DNA of 16,614 nucleotides from Thermococcus sp. (GTDB lineage Archaea; Methanobacteriota_B; Thermococci; Thermococcales; Thermococcaceae), in the NCBI GenBank assembly GCA_026987155.1, contig JALSNG010000028.1:1-16614 (forward strand), written 5' to 3'. The translations under genes were made by a program, and so were the position numbers. Positions 7,754-13,991 of the stretch are shown piece by piece; position 1 is the stretch's first letter; every line of letters begins with the position of its first letter. The notes under the pieces were generated by a model. It did not search any database. It saw nothing but the letters and a program-made list of their open reading frames with translations, and was not told the DNA's origin.

Positions 7754-8134
7754 TCAGTCGTCCAGTTCGAGTCCGTTGCCTCCTTCCTCCTCGGTCAGCT
7801 CCCTTATCTCGTAAACCTTCAGGGGAACTTTCTTAAGGGCCTTTCCGATGACGGCTTTGGCTATCCTCTCGGCGTGCTCAATGGTTTGGGCGTTGTAGAC
7901 CTTGATCGTCAGGTACATTCCAACCAGACCCACAGAGCCTATCACGAAGGCGCTCTCGAAGTGGGCACCGCAAACCGGGCACTGGGAGTAGCCTATCTCA
8001 ACCCTCACGAAATCGAGCTTCTCCTTGTTGAGGGCTTTGGCGACCTTGGAAACTGCGACGTTTATCGCATCCTCGCTCGTTTCAACGTCCCTCACTATGA
8101 TGGGTGCCTCCAAAACAACCACGTAGTCTCCCAT
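7754..8134 (-). CDS. DUF555 (UPF0212) family protein
   Basis: A 126-aa archaeal protein that starts MGDYVVVLEAPIIV and contains the strongly conserved EIGYSQCPVCG (C52, C55) and IGSVGLVGMYLTIKVYNA segments of the DUF555/UPF0212 family. The single CPxC pair suggests a metal knuckle shared between subunits, or a redox site; the function is unknown. ATG 8134 is chosen because GAGGTG lies just upstream and the family begins at MGDY; an in-frame start at 8158 would overlap the preceding gene. Only 10 nt separate it from the DUF357 gene, so the two are probably one operon. Confidence 0.88.
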   Translation of the reverse strand: MGDYVVVLEAPIIVRDVETSEDAINVAVSKVAKALNKEKLDFVRVEIGYSQCPVCGAHFESAFVIGSVGLVGMYLTIKVYNAQTIEHAERIAKAVIGKALKKVPLKVYEIRELTEEEGGNGLELDD

Positions 8135-8144
8135 AGCTCCCACC

Positions 8145-8432
8145 TCAACCAAAGGCAAACAGTCTGTCGTCCTCTCCCCTGAAAACGCCGAGCCTCACGC
8201 CCGCATCTATAAAGCCGTGGGCATAGTTTAGCGCAGCAAAAGCCGTCACGTAGTCACCCTTCTCGTAGTAGTATCTTGCATCGTTGAAATAGCTTCTCGC
8301 CATCGTCAGAAAGTCCTGGGCAACGACCATTAAAAGACTTTTTTCGTGAACCGCAACTTCCAAGTGGTTGAGGGCCTCTTCCGTGATTTTAAAGTACTTT
8401 TGGAGCCGTTCTTTGGATATCTCTCGCTCCAC
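8145..8432 (-). CDS. DUF357 family helical protein
   Basis: A 95-aa, mostly helical cytoplasmic protein beginning with GTG 8432 (MEREISKERLQKYFK). The central ARSYFNDARYYYEKGDYVTAFAALNYAHGFIDAG region (about 45-78) is typical of archaeal DUF357, and the HEPN-like look of this helix pair suggests a helical bundle. The function is unknown. A GGGGTGAG site lies about 10 nt upstream, and a TATA box ATTTATAAGA is at 8464-8473 on the minus strand. It is first in a probable two-gene operon with DUF555. Other in-frame starts downstream would cut the first helix. Confidence 0.83.
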   Translation of the reverse strand: MEREISKERLQKYFKITEEALNHLEVAVHEKSLLMVVAQDFLTMARSYFNDARYYYEKGDYVTAFAALNYAHGFIDAGVRLGVFRGEDDRLFAFG

Positions 8433-8463
8433 CGGTCTCGCCTCACCCCTGGTAAGGAGCGGC

Positions 8464-8473
8464 TCTTATAAAT
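8464..8473 (-). promoter_or_regulatory. TATA box of the DUF357-DUF555 operon
   Basis: Minus-strand ATTTATAAGA lies about 36 nt before the GTG start, predicting a very short leader. Confidence 0.5.
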
Positions 8474-8497
8474 CTTATCCCTACAACTTCCGCTGGC

Positions 8498-8709
8498 GCA
8501 AAGTTTGACCAAATAATTCCCACTGCTTTGGGGATTAAATTAAAAACGTGCACCATCTTAAAAAAGCAAGTTGGATTTAGTGAAATCCGGTCTATAACCG
8601 TATGTTTAAAGTGCACGCGCTTAGAGATATTGCTTTTAAACGGTCAGAACCTTTTGATAAAACTTTGCACAAGCAAAGTTTCTTTGATTAAACTTTCCCA
8701 GAAAAGTTT
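8498..8709. repeat. AT-rich spacer with TTTGATNAAACTTT repeats and hairpins
   Basis: The spacer between the DUF357 gene and tRNA-Met has no protein-coding signal that I trust. TTTTGATAAAACTTTGC (8652-8668) and TTTGATTAAACTTTCC (8683-8698) repeat at 30-bp spacing, and TTTGGTCAAACTTTGC lies on the other strand (8498-8513). AAACTTTGC/GCAAAGTTT (8660-8668/8673-8681) is a perfect 9-bp stem with a 4-nt loop. AAACTTT/AAAGTTT (8690-8696/8703-8709) is a 7-bp stem. GGATTT/AAATCC (8573-8578/8583-8588) is a further small hairpin. The two stems nearest the tRNA could end its transcript. Confidence 0.6.
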
Positions 8710-8713
8710 GCTG

Positions 8714-8821
8714 TGGTGCCGGGGCGGGGCTTTGAACCCCGGACCTCTCGGTTTCTCAGGCTCCCCCGAAGGAGAGCGGCCCTATGAGCCGAGCGCTCTG
8801 ACCAGGCTAAGCTACCCCGGC
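8714..8821 (-). tRNA. tRNA-Met (CAU anticodon), with a 30-nt intron
   Basis: The minus strand folds as a full cloverleaf: acceptor GCCGGGG/CCCCGGC, D stem GCTT/GAGC, anticodon stem CTCGG/CCGAG, T arm CGGGG-TTCAAAG-CCCCG, discriminator A (8717) and encoded CCA (8714-8716). The anticodon CAT is at 8784-8786. An intron interrupts the anticodon loop after position 37. The acceptor and intron fit elongator tRNA-Met, which carries an intron in Thermococcales; a CAU isoleucine tRNA is a less likely alternative. The promoter is a minus-strand TATA at 8857-8869. Confidence 0.93.
8753..8782 (-). other. tRNA-Met intron with bulge-helix-bulge splice motif
   Basis: CTCA (positions 32-35 of the tRNA) pairs with TGAG near the intron 3' end, flanked by 3-nt bulges TAG and AAA. 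The outer helix is CTCGG/CCGAG, and an inner helix comes from GCTCTCC/GGGGAGC around a TTCG loop. This is the canonical hBHBh' substrate of archaeal splicing endonuclease, cutting after A37 and before A38. Confidence 0.85.
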
Positions 8822-8856
8822 ACTGCCCGAGCGCCCGGGTTATACCTTCCGGAGGG

Positions 8857-8869
8857 CATTTTTAAATCT
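8857..8869 (-). promoter_or_regulatory. TATA box of tRNA-Met
   Basis: Minus-strand AGATTTAAAAATG lies about 40 nt before the mature 5' end, predicting a leader of about 17 nt. Confidence 0.6.
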
Positions 8870-8908
8870 TTCGATGGGCACTAATCCGGTCGCTTCAGAT
8901 GGGAACTG

Positions 8909-8917
8909 TTTTATAAG
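8909..8917 (+). promoter_or_regulatory. TATA box of the 8939 lipoprotein gene
   Basis: GTTTTATAAG-type element centred near 8913, about 26 nt before ATG 8939. No Shine-Dalgarno site lies between them, which predicts a leaderless mRNA. Confidence 0.6.
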
Positions 8918-8938
8918 TCCCTCTCCCAAGTTAACCCC

Positions 8939-10090
8939 ATGATGAGAATGTCCATCGCGGCGTTTACCATAGCTTTCATGGTCATCATCGCGGGATGTCT
9001 CTCGGTCACTCCGGAGGCCGGAACGCCCGAAAGCACTGTGTACCCATCCACGATTCCGACCACTCCTTCCTCGACCCCCGCGACCTGGACGAACCCCACT
9101 GTGAAATGGGAGAACGCAACGGTATCCCTGCCGAGCCGGGATGCAGAGTTCAGCTGTCCCGGAATCCTCTGGCGCTACATTCTCAAAGATGCCCTTGAGT
9201 GCATGCTGGGCAGGGAAGAGCTTGAGGTCATATCACCCCTCGCGAAGGAGCTCAAGGGTGAAGATCTCGCCCAAAGTGCCTGGAACGTCCTCGCCTGGGA
9301 AGGGGAGTGGCTGAGCTATGACTGGGAGAAGGCCAAACAGCCCTTCGCCAAGGTCATAATACGCCCCAACGGTAAAGAGGAGGTTGTTGAAGGTCAGAAC
9401 AACACCATTCAAACCCCTTACGAGACGATAATGCGGAGAACCGGCATATGCACCGACTACACCGTCCTCACCGATTCCCTGCTCCTGGCCATGAACTACT
9501 CTCCGGTCTACGCGATGGCCATAAACCTTACCGATTCGGGGCACGCCACGGCATTGGTAAGGATAAACGGATGGTACTTCGCCCTCGACCAGCACCTTCC
9601 GCCCATGGATTTAGGTGCCTACTACCGCTACTGGGAGCGGCAGGGGAGCAGGATAGTTAACGCCACCCTCTACGAGATAACACCGGGCGGAGATAAGGCC
9701 AACGTAAAGGTTCTGGGCGTCGTTGCCGGTGAGGAGTTCCTCAGCCAGAACTACACCATGGGCGATACCGACGCGAGGAATTTAGCCGTTTCTATGATGA
9801 ATCTGCTCTATGGAGGATTCGGCCTGAAGGCCGATGAATCACTGAAGAATCTCTCTGACGGAAAGCTCCCGAGGGGGTACAGGGCCGGCTGGACGTTGGG
9901 GGTTACTTTTTATAACTTGGCCGACTACTATCACCCCTTCTTCCACGAAGAGTACGCCGAGTGGATGGTCTCCCAGATGCTTTCTGACCAAGAGTTCGCG
10001 GGCTACGTCCAGAAGAGCGACGCGGTCTGGATAGACGTTAAAATAGAGGGCGAGGATTTAGTCCTCACCATCTACCTCGGGAGTTCTTAG
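8939..10090 (+). CDS. secreted lipoprotein with transglutaminase-like domain
   Basis: A 383-aa protein with a signal peptide (about 1-19) ending in the lipobox IIAGC, so C20 is the likely lipidation and anchoring site. A Ser/Thr/Pro-rich linker (about 22-58) follows, then the globular domain. RTGICTDYTVLTDSLLLAM (167-185), GHATALV (201-207) and WYFALDQH (212-219) give C171, H202 and D217, the Cys-His-Asp order of transglutaminase-like (papain-fold) enzymes. It is expected outside the cell membrane under the S-layer, acting as a protease, amidase or cross-linker; the substrate is unknown. Several NxT/NxS sites could be glycosylated. The start fits a TATA box 26 nt upstream with no ribosome site. 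The last 26 bp overlap the helicase gene on the other strand. Confidence 0.82.
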   Translation: MMRMSIAAFTIAFMVIIAGCLSVTPEAGTPESTVYPSTIPTTPSSTPATWTNPTVKWENATVSLPSRDAEFSCPGILWRYILKDALECMLGREELEVISPLAKELKGEDLAQSAWNVLAWEGEWLSYDWEKAKQPFAKVIIRPNGKEEVVEGQNNTIQTPYETIMRRTGICTDYTVLTDSLLLAMNYSPVYAMAINLTDSGHATALVRINGWYFALDQHLPPMDLGAYYRYWERQGSRIVNATLYEITPGGDKANVKVLGVVAGEEFLSQNYTMGDTDARNLAVSMMNLLYGGFGLKADESLKNLSDGKLPRGYRAGWTLGVTFYNLADYYHPFFHEEYAEWMVSQMLSDQEFAGYVQKSDAVWIDVKIEGEDLVLTIYLGSS

Positions 10091-11279
10091 GGTAGCGGGA
10101 GTTTCTTCTTCCGCTTCTCCTTTGGTTGTAGGAACGGTCGTACCCGTACTTCTCCCTGTACTCCCTGGGAATCTCCTCGCTGAGCTCGGATTTTCTTATC
10201 TCAACACCCGCTCTCTGGGCAAAGTAGCGGAGCCTCTTGAACTCACCGGGCAGTATGAAGGTTATTGCCCTCCCTCTCTTCCCCATCCTGCCGGTTCTCC
10301 CTATCCGGTGGACGTAGTCTTCGGCCGTCATGGGCAGGGAGTAGTTGACGATGTGGCTTATGTCCTGAACGTCGAGGCCCCTCGCCGCAACGTCGGTCGC
10401 AACTAAAATCCTTGTTCTCTTGGTTTTAAAGCGCCAGAAGGTTCTCTCCCTTGCACTCTGACTCATGTCGCCGTTTAAAGCCTCGGCACTGTAGTTAGCC
10501 CTCCTGAGCTTCTCACTGAGCTCCCTGGTTTCCCTCTTGGTGGCGCAGAAGACTATGCCGTAGAAGTCATCGCTGAGAATCTTCTTCAGCACCGTGAACT
10601 TCCGCGCTGGGACGACCTCCACGTACTCCTGATCCACCATCTCCGGAACCAACTCGTCGCTGCTGACGCTTACAACCTCGTGATCCTCCATGTAGCGTCC
10701 TGCGAGCCTTCTAATCTCCGGGGGCATGGTGGCAGAGAACATTAATACGCGCTTCCTCTTGGGGGTCTCCCTGAAAATTGCCTCTATGTCGTCTATGAAG
10801 CCCATGTCGAGCATTCTGTCGGCCTCGTCAAGGATGAAGAACTTCACGGAGCTTAAATCAAGGGTTCCTCGCCTTATGTGGTCGAGAACCCTGCCGGGGG
10901 TTCCGACTACAACATGGGTTCCCCTTTCAAGTGCCCTTATCTGAGGTCCTATCGGCTGGCCGCCGTAGACGGCATATACGTAAACCCTCTTCCTTCCACG
11001 GAGGCTTTTGATTTCATCCGCCACCTGAAGGGCAAGCTCCCTCGTGGGAGTCAATATTATCGCCTGAACGGCCCTTATTTTCGGATCGATGGCCTCAATT
11101 ATAGGGAGTGCAAATGCCGCTGTCTTCCCCGTCCCGGTCTGGGACTGGCCGATTATATCCCTGTCTCCCGATAAAAGGCGTGGGATTACCTCCCTCTGGA
11201 TGTCCGTTGGGGTCTCAAAACCCTTCTCCTTAACCGCCACTAACGTGGCCTCCGATAAACCCAAACTTTCAAAACTCAT
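10065..11279 (-). CDS. DEAD-box RNA helicase
   Basis: A 404-aa ATP-dependent RNA helicase with all core motifs. Counting from the in-frame ATG at 11285 (two residues earlier): SQTGTGKT (48-55), PTRELA (80-85), TPGR (129-132), DEAD (153-156), SAT (184-186), ARGLD in the second RecA domain and HRIGRTGR (346-353). A basic Arg/Asn/Ser tail (about 383-406) could hold RNA. The family unwinds structured RNA, for example in ribosome assembly or at low temperature; a T. kodakarensis DEAD-box helicase is known as cold-induced, but orthology is not shown here. ATG 11279 is preferred because GGAG ends 8 nt upstream, against 2 nt for ATG 11285. No TATA box is visible between this gene and tRNA-Lys. Its 3' end overlaps the lipoprotein gene by 26 bp. 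Confidence 0.94.
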   Translation of the reverse strand: MSFESLGLSEATLVAVKEKGFETPTDIQREVIPRLLSGDRDIIGQSQTGTGKTAAFALPIIEAIDPKIRAVQAIILTPTRELALQVADEIKSLRGRKRVYVYAVYGGQPIGPQIRALERGTHVVVGTPGRVLDHIRRGTLDLSSVKFFILDEADRMLDMGFIDDIEAIFRETPKRKRVLMFSATMPPEIRRLAGRYMEDHEVVSVSSDELVPEMVDQEYVEVVPARKFTVLKKILSDDFYGIVFCATKRETRELSEKLRRANYSAEALNGDMSQSARERTFWRFKTKRTRILVATDVAARGLDVQDISHIVNYSLPMTAEDYVHRIGRTGRMGKRGRAITFILPGEFKRLRYFAQRAGVEIRKSELSEEIPREYREKYGYDRSYNQRRSGRRNSRYPKNSRGRW

Positions 11280-11304
11280 CTTCATGACTCCTTACATTAC
11301 TCAA

Positions 11305-11338
11305 ACGCGTTCTTCTCGGAACGCGTCGAGAAGAAACG
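11305..11338 (-). promoter_or_regulatory. two mutually exclusive hairpins between tRNA-Lys and helicase
   Basis: ACGCGTTC (11305-11312) pairs with GAACGCGT (11319-11326), an 8-bp perfect stem. In competition, TTCTTCTCG (11310-11318) pairs with CGAGAAGAA (11327-11335), 9 bp, extendable with CGC after one bulged A. The two stems share bases, so only one can form at a time. No T-run follows on the minus strand. The site lies within the likely leader of the helicase mRNA or the trailer of tRNA-Lys. Confidence 0.6.
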
Positions 11339-11343
11339 CCGTC

Positions 11344-11421
11344 TGGCGGGCCGGGGGGGATTCGAACCCCCGACCACGGGATTAAGAGTCCCGCGCTCTA
11401 ACCATGCTGAGCTACCGGCCC
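11344..11421 (-). tRNA. tRNA-Lys (CUU anticodon)
   Basis: An intronless cloverleaf: acceptor GGGCCGG/CCGGCCC, D stem GCTC/GAGC, anticodon stem CGGGA/TCCCG with loop CTCTTAA (anticodon CTT at 11384-11386), T arm GGGGG-TTCGAAT-CCCCC, discriminator G (11347) and encoded CCA (11344-11346). The TATA box is at 11449-11460. It is divergent from tRNA-Leu. Confidence 0.95.
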
Positions 11422-11448
11422 TCAACCCGAAGTCATAGACGGGGAGTT

Positions 11449-11460
11449 GATTTATAAATC
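11449..11460 (-). promoter_or_regulatory. TATA box of tRNA-Lys (and possibly the helicase)
   Basis: Minus-strand GATTTATAAATC lies about 34 nt before the tRNA 5' end. It is the nearest clear promoter upstream of the helicase gene on that strand. Confidence 0.6.
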
Positions 11461-11494
11461 TTTTGGTCGCGGGAAGGGTTCAGAGAAGAGAAAA

Positions 11495-11505
11495 CTTTAT
11501 AAATC
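11495..11505 (+). promoter_or_regulatory. TATA box of tRNA-Leu
   Basis: CTTTATAAATC, centred about 31 nt before the mature 5' end, predicts a leader of about 5 nt. Confidence 0.6.
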
Positions 11506-11530
11506 CTCTCCGAGCGTTATAATTGGCGAC

Positions 11531-11618
11531 GCGGGGGTTGCCGAGCCTGGTCAAAGGCGCGGGATTGAGGGTCCCGTCCCGTAGGGGTTCCGGGGTTCAA
11601 ATCCCCGCCCCCGCACCA
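11531..11618 (+). tRNA. tRNA-Leu (GAG anticodon)
   Basis: A class II tRNA: acceptor GCGGGGG/CCCCCGC, D arm GCC/GGC, anticodon stem CGGGA/TCCCG with loop TTGAGGG (anticodon GAG at 11567-11569), long variable arm with a CCC/GGG stem, T arm CGGGG-TTCAAAT-CCCCG, discriminator A and encoded CCA (11616-11618). No intron. Confidence 0.95.
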
Positions 11619-11626
11619 TTACAGTT

Positions 11627-11641
11627 CTCTGCTTTGCAGAG
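11627..11641 (+). terminator. hairpin downstream of tRNA-Leu
   Basis: CTCTGC/GCAGAG (11627-11632/11636-11641) is a 6-bp stem with a TTT loop, 9 nt after the CCA. A second stem GAGTGTT/AACACTC (11639-11645/11662-11668) overlaps it. There is no T-run, so termination or processing is only a guess. Confidence 0.35.
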
Positions 11642-11686
11642 TGTTATGGGGGATCATCACAAACACTCCCTGGCCAGAGACTCCTC

Positions 11687-13612
11687 TCAGTGTGTTCCCC
11701 AGAACCTCCTCAGATAGAGCCTCATCCTCGGCAAATCGACGGGTCTTAAGGATTCCTTCATCCAGTCGGGGAGGTCTTTTCTTATCGTGCTCCAGAGGAG
11801 GCGGTAGTCGAGGACGATTATCGACCCCCTTTCCTCGGCCGAGCGGTGAACCCTTCCAGCTGCTTGGACGAGCTTCCTGTGGGCCGGCAAATAATAGCCG
11901 TAGTAGCGCCCCTTTCCAGGGAATTTTCTCTCAAAGTACCTTATCTGGGCCTGGACCCTTGGAGTCGGCCTCGCGTAGGGTATACCAACCAAAATAACTC
12001 CGTTCATCTCGTCACCGGAGTAATCCTGCCCCTCACTGTTTCTGCCCCCCATAACGCCTAAGAGAACCGCACCTCTGCCCTTGGAATGGGCTTTGAAGCT
12101 CGCTATCATCGCATCGTTTTCCTTGGAGGAGGCCCCCTGTTTCTCGATGAATATTGCTTTTCCGGTTTCTTCAAGTTTAACCTGCAGGTTTGCTGAGAGA
12201 AGCCCCTGGAGAACCTCGTAAGAGGCCGCAAAGACGCCCACGTTTTTCGGTATGGACTTTGTCGCCTCGACGATGTACTCCACCATCCTCTTGTATGCCT
12301 GTAGGGAGCGCTCGTCGCCGCGTGTCGAGACGTCTTTAGCCACTAAAATCTGGGCGTTCTCCTTTTTTACCATCCTCGGGAATTTTTTGAGCTTTGCACT
12401 GGGTATTCCCATAACGTCCCTGAAAGCCTGAAGGGGTGTCAATGTTCCGGACATGAATATCGCTGACTGAACCTTCTCGATCCAGTCGAGGGCCTTTGAG
12501 GGGTCAAGGGCTACTATCTCAAGACTCATTCCACGTTCCCTGCTCATGAGAAACAGGTAGTCCTCTCTCTCGACTGTGGAGAGCCAGTTGAGCAGGAACT
12601 CTCCCACGCGACCGATGTATGAGCGGGGGGTTTTTCCCTTTTCTATTCTGTCTTCCCTGATTGAATCTCCCACAGCCACCATTTCGTTCAGAAAACGAAT
12701 CAGATATCGGCCGTCGATGTTCAGGACGTTAACGAGGTGTGAGAAGATTTCATGGGGCATCAGGGGGACCTCTTTAACCTCCCTGTCCCCGAGTTTTTCG
12801 GAGTATAGTATCTCAAGACCCCTTCCGAGTATGCTAAGGAAGTTTGCTATCTCGTTTTCTCTGTACTCGTCCGCCTCCTTTATCCCCCTGTTTATCGTAT
12901 GGATGCTCAATCTGTCGCTTAATGCCGAAATCGACTGGTCTGGGAGGTTGTGGGCCTCATCAAACACTACTATCAGGTCGGAATAGTCGAGGTCGAGGTA
13001 CGTCATGAAGTTCTCCCTTATGCTCGGGTTTAACATGTAGAGGTAGCTCGCCACTATGACGTCTGACTTGAAGGCCACTTGGCGGGTTATGTCGTAGGGA
13101 CACAACTCAAGGGTTTTTGCATAGTCTATAATCTCGGAGGGAAAAGAAGGCTCCTGCAGGAAAAAGTTAACTACACCCTCGAACTCTGATTTTTTCTTCT
13201 TTTCGTTCTCGAAGTAGATGCACTTTCCCATCTTTCTGAGGTTCTTGCACACCACCATCGCGGTATATGCATCACTCGTGTACTCTACCAGGTAGTTGTG
13301 AAGGCAGAGCTCTTTTCTGCTTCTCATCTCTGCCCCTGACACTTGAACTTTTCTGTTTATCGCTTTGAGCTCTTCTATGACCCTATCCATCTGCTTGTGA
13401 GTTCTCGCTAAGTAGAGAACCTTGTAACCCATTTCTTTGGCATAAGGCAGAACCCCTGCTAAAACGCTCACGGTCTTTCCAAAGCCGGTAGGGGCTTCGA
13501 TTATGGCGTTTTCCCCGTTTTTAACGGCCTCCGAGACGAGTTTTATGAACTCGCTCTGATGGGGCCTTGGCTCTTCATAGGGGAAATACTCTGGTGTTCT
13601 GCTTTCGCTCAT
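11687..13612 (-). CDS. xpd: XPD/Rad3-family DNA helicase with Fe-S cluster
   Basis: A 641-aa superfamily 2 helicase. From ATG 13612: Walker A EAPTGFGKT (39-47), four cysteines at 103, 122, 131 and 171 spaced as in the XPD 4Fe-4S domain, DEAH (218-221), MSGTLTPL, and a final QAAGRVHRSAEERG motif VI. XPD unwinds DNA 5' to 3' in nucleotide excision repair in eukaryotes; archaeal XPD is thought to act in repair. ATG 13612 is chosen over an in-frame start 84 nt upstream because it matches the helicase N-terminus and lies about 27 nt from a TATA box, implying a leaderless mRNA; the upstream extension would cross the neighbour's start region. A DinG-like member of the same family is the alternative. 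Confidence 0.9.
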   Translation of the reverse strand: MSESRTPEYFPYEEPRPHQSEFIKLVSEAVKNGENAIIEAPTGFGKTVSVLAGVLPYAKEMGYKVLYLARTHKQMDRVIEELKAINRKVQVSGAEMRSRKELCLHNYLVEYTSDAYTAMVVCKNLRKMGKCIYFENEKKKKSEFEGVVNFFLQEPSFPSEIIDYAKTLELCPYDITRQVAFKSDVIVASYLYMLNPSIRENFMTYLDLDYSDLIVVFDEAHNLPDQSISALSDRLSIHTINRGIKEADEYRENEIANFLSILGRGLEILYSEKLGDREVKEVPLMPHEIFSHLVNVLNIDGRYLIRFLNEMVAVGDSIREDRIEKGKTPRSYIGRVGEFLLNWLSTVEREDYLFLMSRERGMSLEIVALDPSKALDWIEKVQSAIFMSGTLTPLQAFRDVMGIPSAKLKKFPRMVKKENAQILVAKDVSTRGDERSLQAYKRMVEYIVEATKSIPKNVGVFAASYEVLQGLLSANLQVKLEETGKAIFIEKQGASSKENDAMIASFKAHSKGRGAVLLGVMGGRNSEGQDYSGDEMNGVILVGIPYARPTPRVQAQIRYFERKFPGKGRYYGYYLPAHRKLVQAAGRVHRSAEERGSIIVLDYRLLWSTIRKDLPDWMKESLRPVDLPRMRLYLRRFWGTH

Positions 13613-13633
13613 GGGAAAGAGTTTTAACGCCCG

Positions 13634-13646
13634 GCTTTTAACTTTT
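13634..13646. promoter_or_regulatory. shared promoter region of xpd and the 13662 gene
   Basis: Only 49 bp separate the two divergent starts. GTTAAAAGC on the minus strand is about 26 nt from the xpd ATG with no ribosome site between them. The plus-strand reading CTTTTAAC would serve the 13662 gene, whose AGGTGA site is at 13652-13657. Confidence 0.45.
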
Positions 13647-13661
13647 CCCCAAGGTGAGAAG

Positions 13662-13991
13662 ATGGAAGAGAGTGAGAAAAGACTCGTTGAATACATCGTG
13701 GAGGCTGTTATAATAGCGTGGCTCGGTTACCTGTTCCTCTACCAGAACTACCTTCTGTACCGATGGCACCGTGGCCTTCCGCTTCCGGATAGGTGGCCAT
13801 TCCTGATGGTCTCCTTTGGGGTTGCCCTCTTGTTCCTTGCTTATGAGGTGGGCAAACTCGAAAGGGAAACACCACCTGAAGCATCAGAACGTCCTATCGC
13901 GGTTGAAGGGAGGGAAGAAGGAAACCCCTTCATGGAAAGGGAGGGGGCTGAAATCAAATCTTCAACCCAGGAATCTCCTCAAGAACCTTGA
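13662..13991 (+). CDS. small two-TM membrane protein, unknown function
   Basis: ATG 13662 follows AGGTGA by 4 nt; an in-frame ATG at 13611 overlaps the xpd start and is rejected. The product has 109 aa, with a short charged N-terminus, two membrane helices (about 11-33 and 45-63) with an aromatic loop (YRWHRGLPLPDRWP), and a long acidic polar C-terminal tail (about 64-109) that looks disordered. I do not recognise the family. The last 38 bp overlap the 3' end of the M42 peptidase gene on the other strand; the tail codons in the overlap (KSSTQESPQEP) are low-complexity, as expected of a region that can tolerate overlap. Confidence 0.6.
   Translation: MEESEKRLVEYIVEAVIIAWLGYLFLYQNYLLYRWHRGLPLPDRWPFLMVSFGVALLFLAYEVGKLERETPPEASERPIAVEGREEGNPFMEREGAEIKSSTQESPQEP

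Noticed and set aside
13611..13661. N-terminal extension of the 13662 protein from an upstream ATG
   Set aside because: It would overlap the xpd start codon, and the AGGTGA site clearly serves ATG 13662.
13613..13696. 28-residue N-terminal extension of xpd
   Set aside because: It crosses the divergent gene's start and lies upstream of the TATA-predicted transcript start; the helicase homology begins at ATG 13612.
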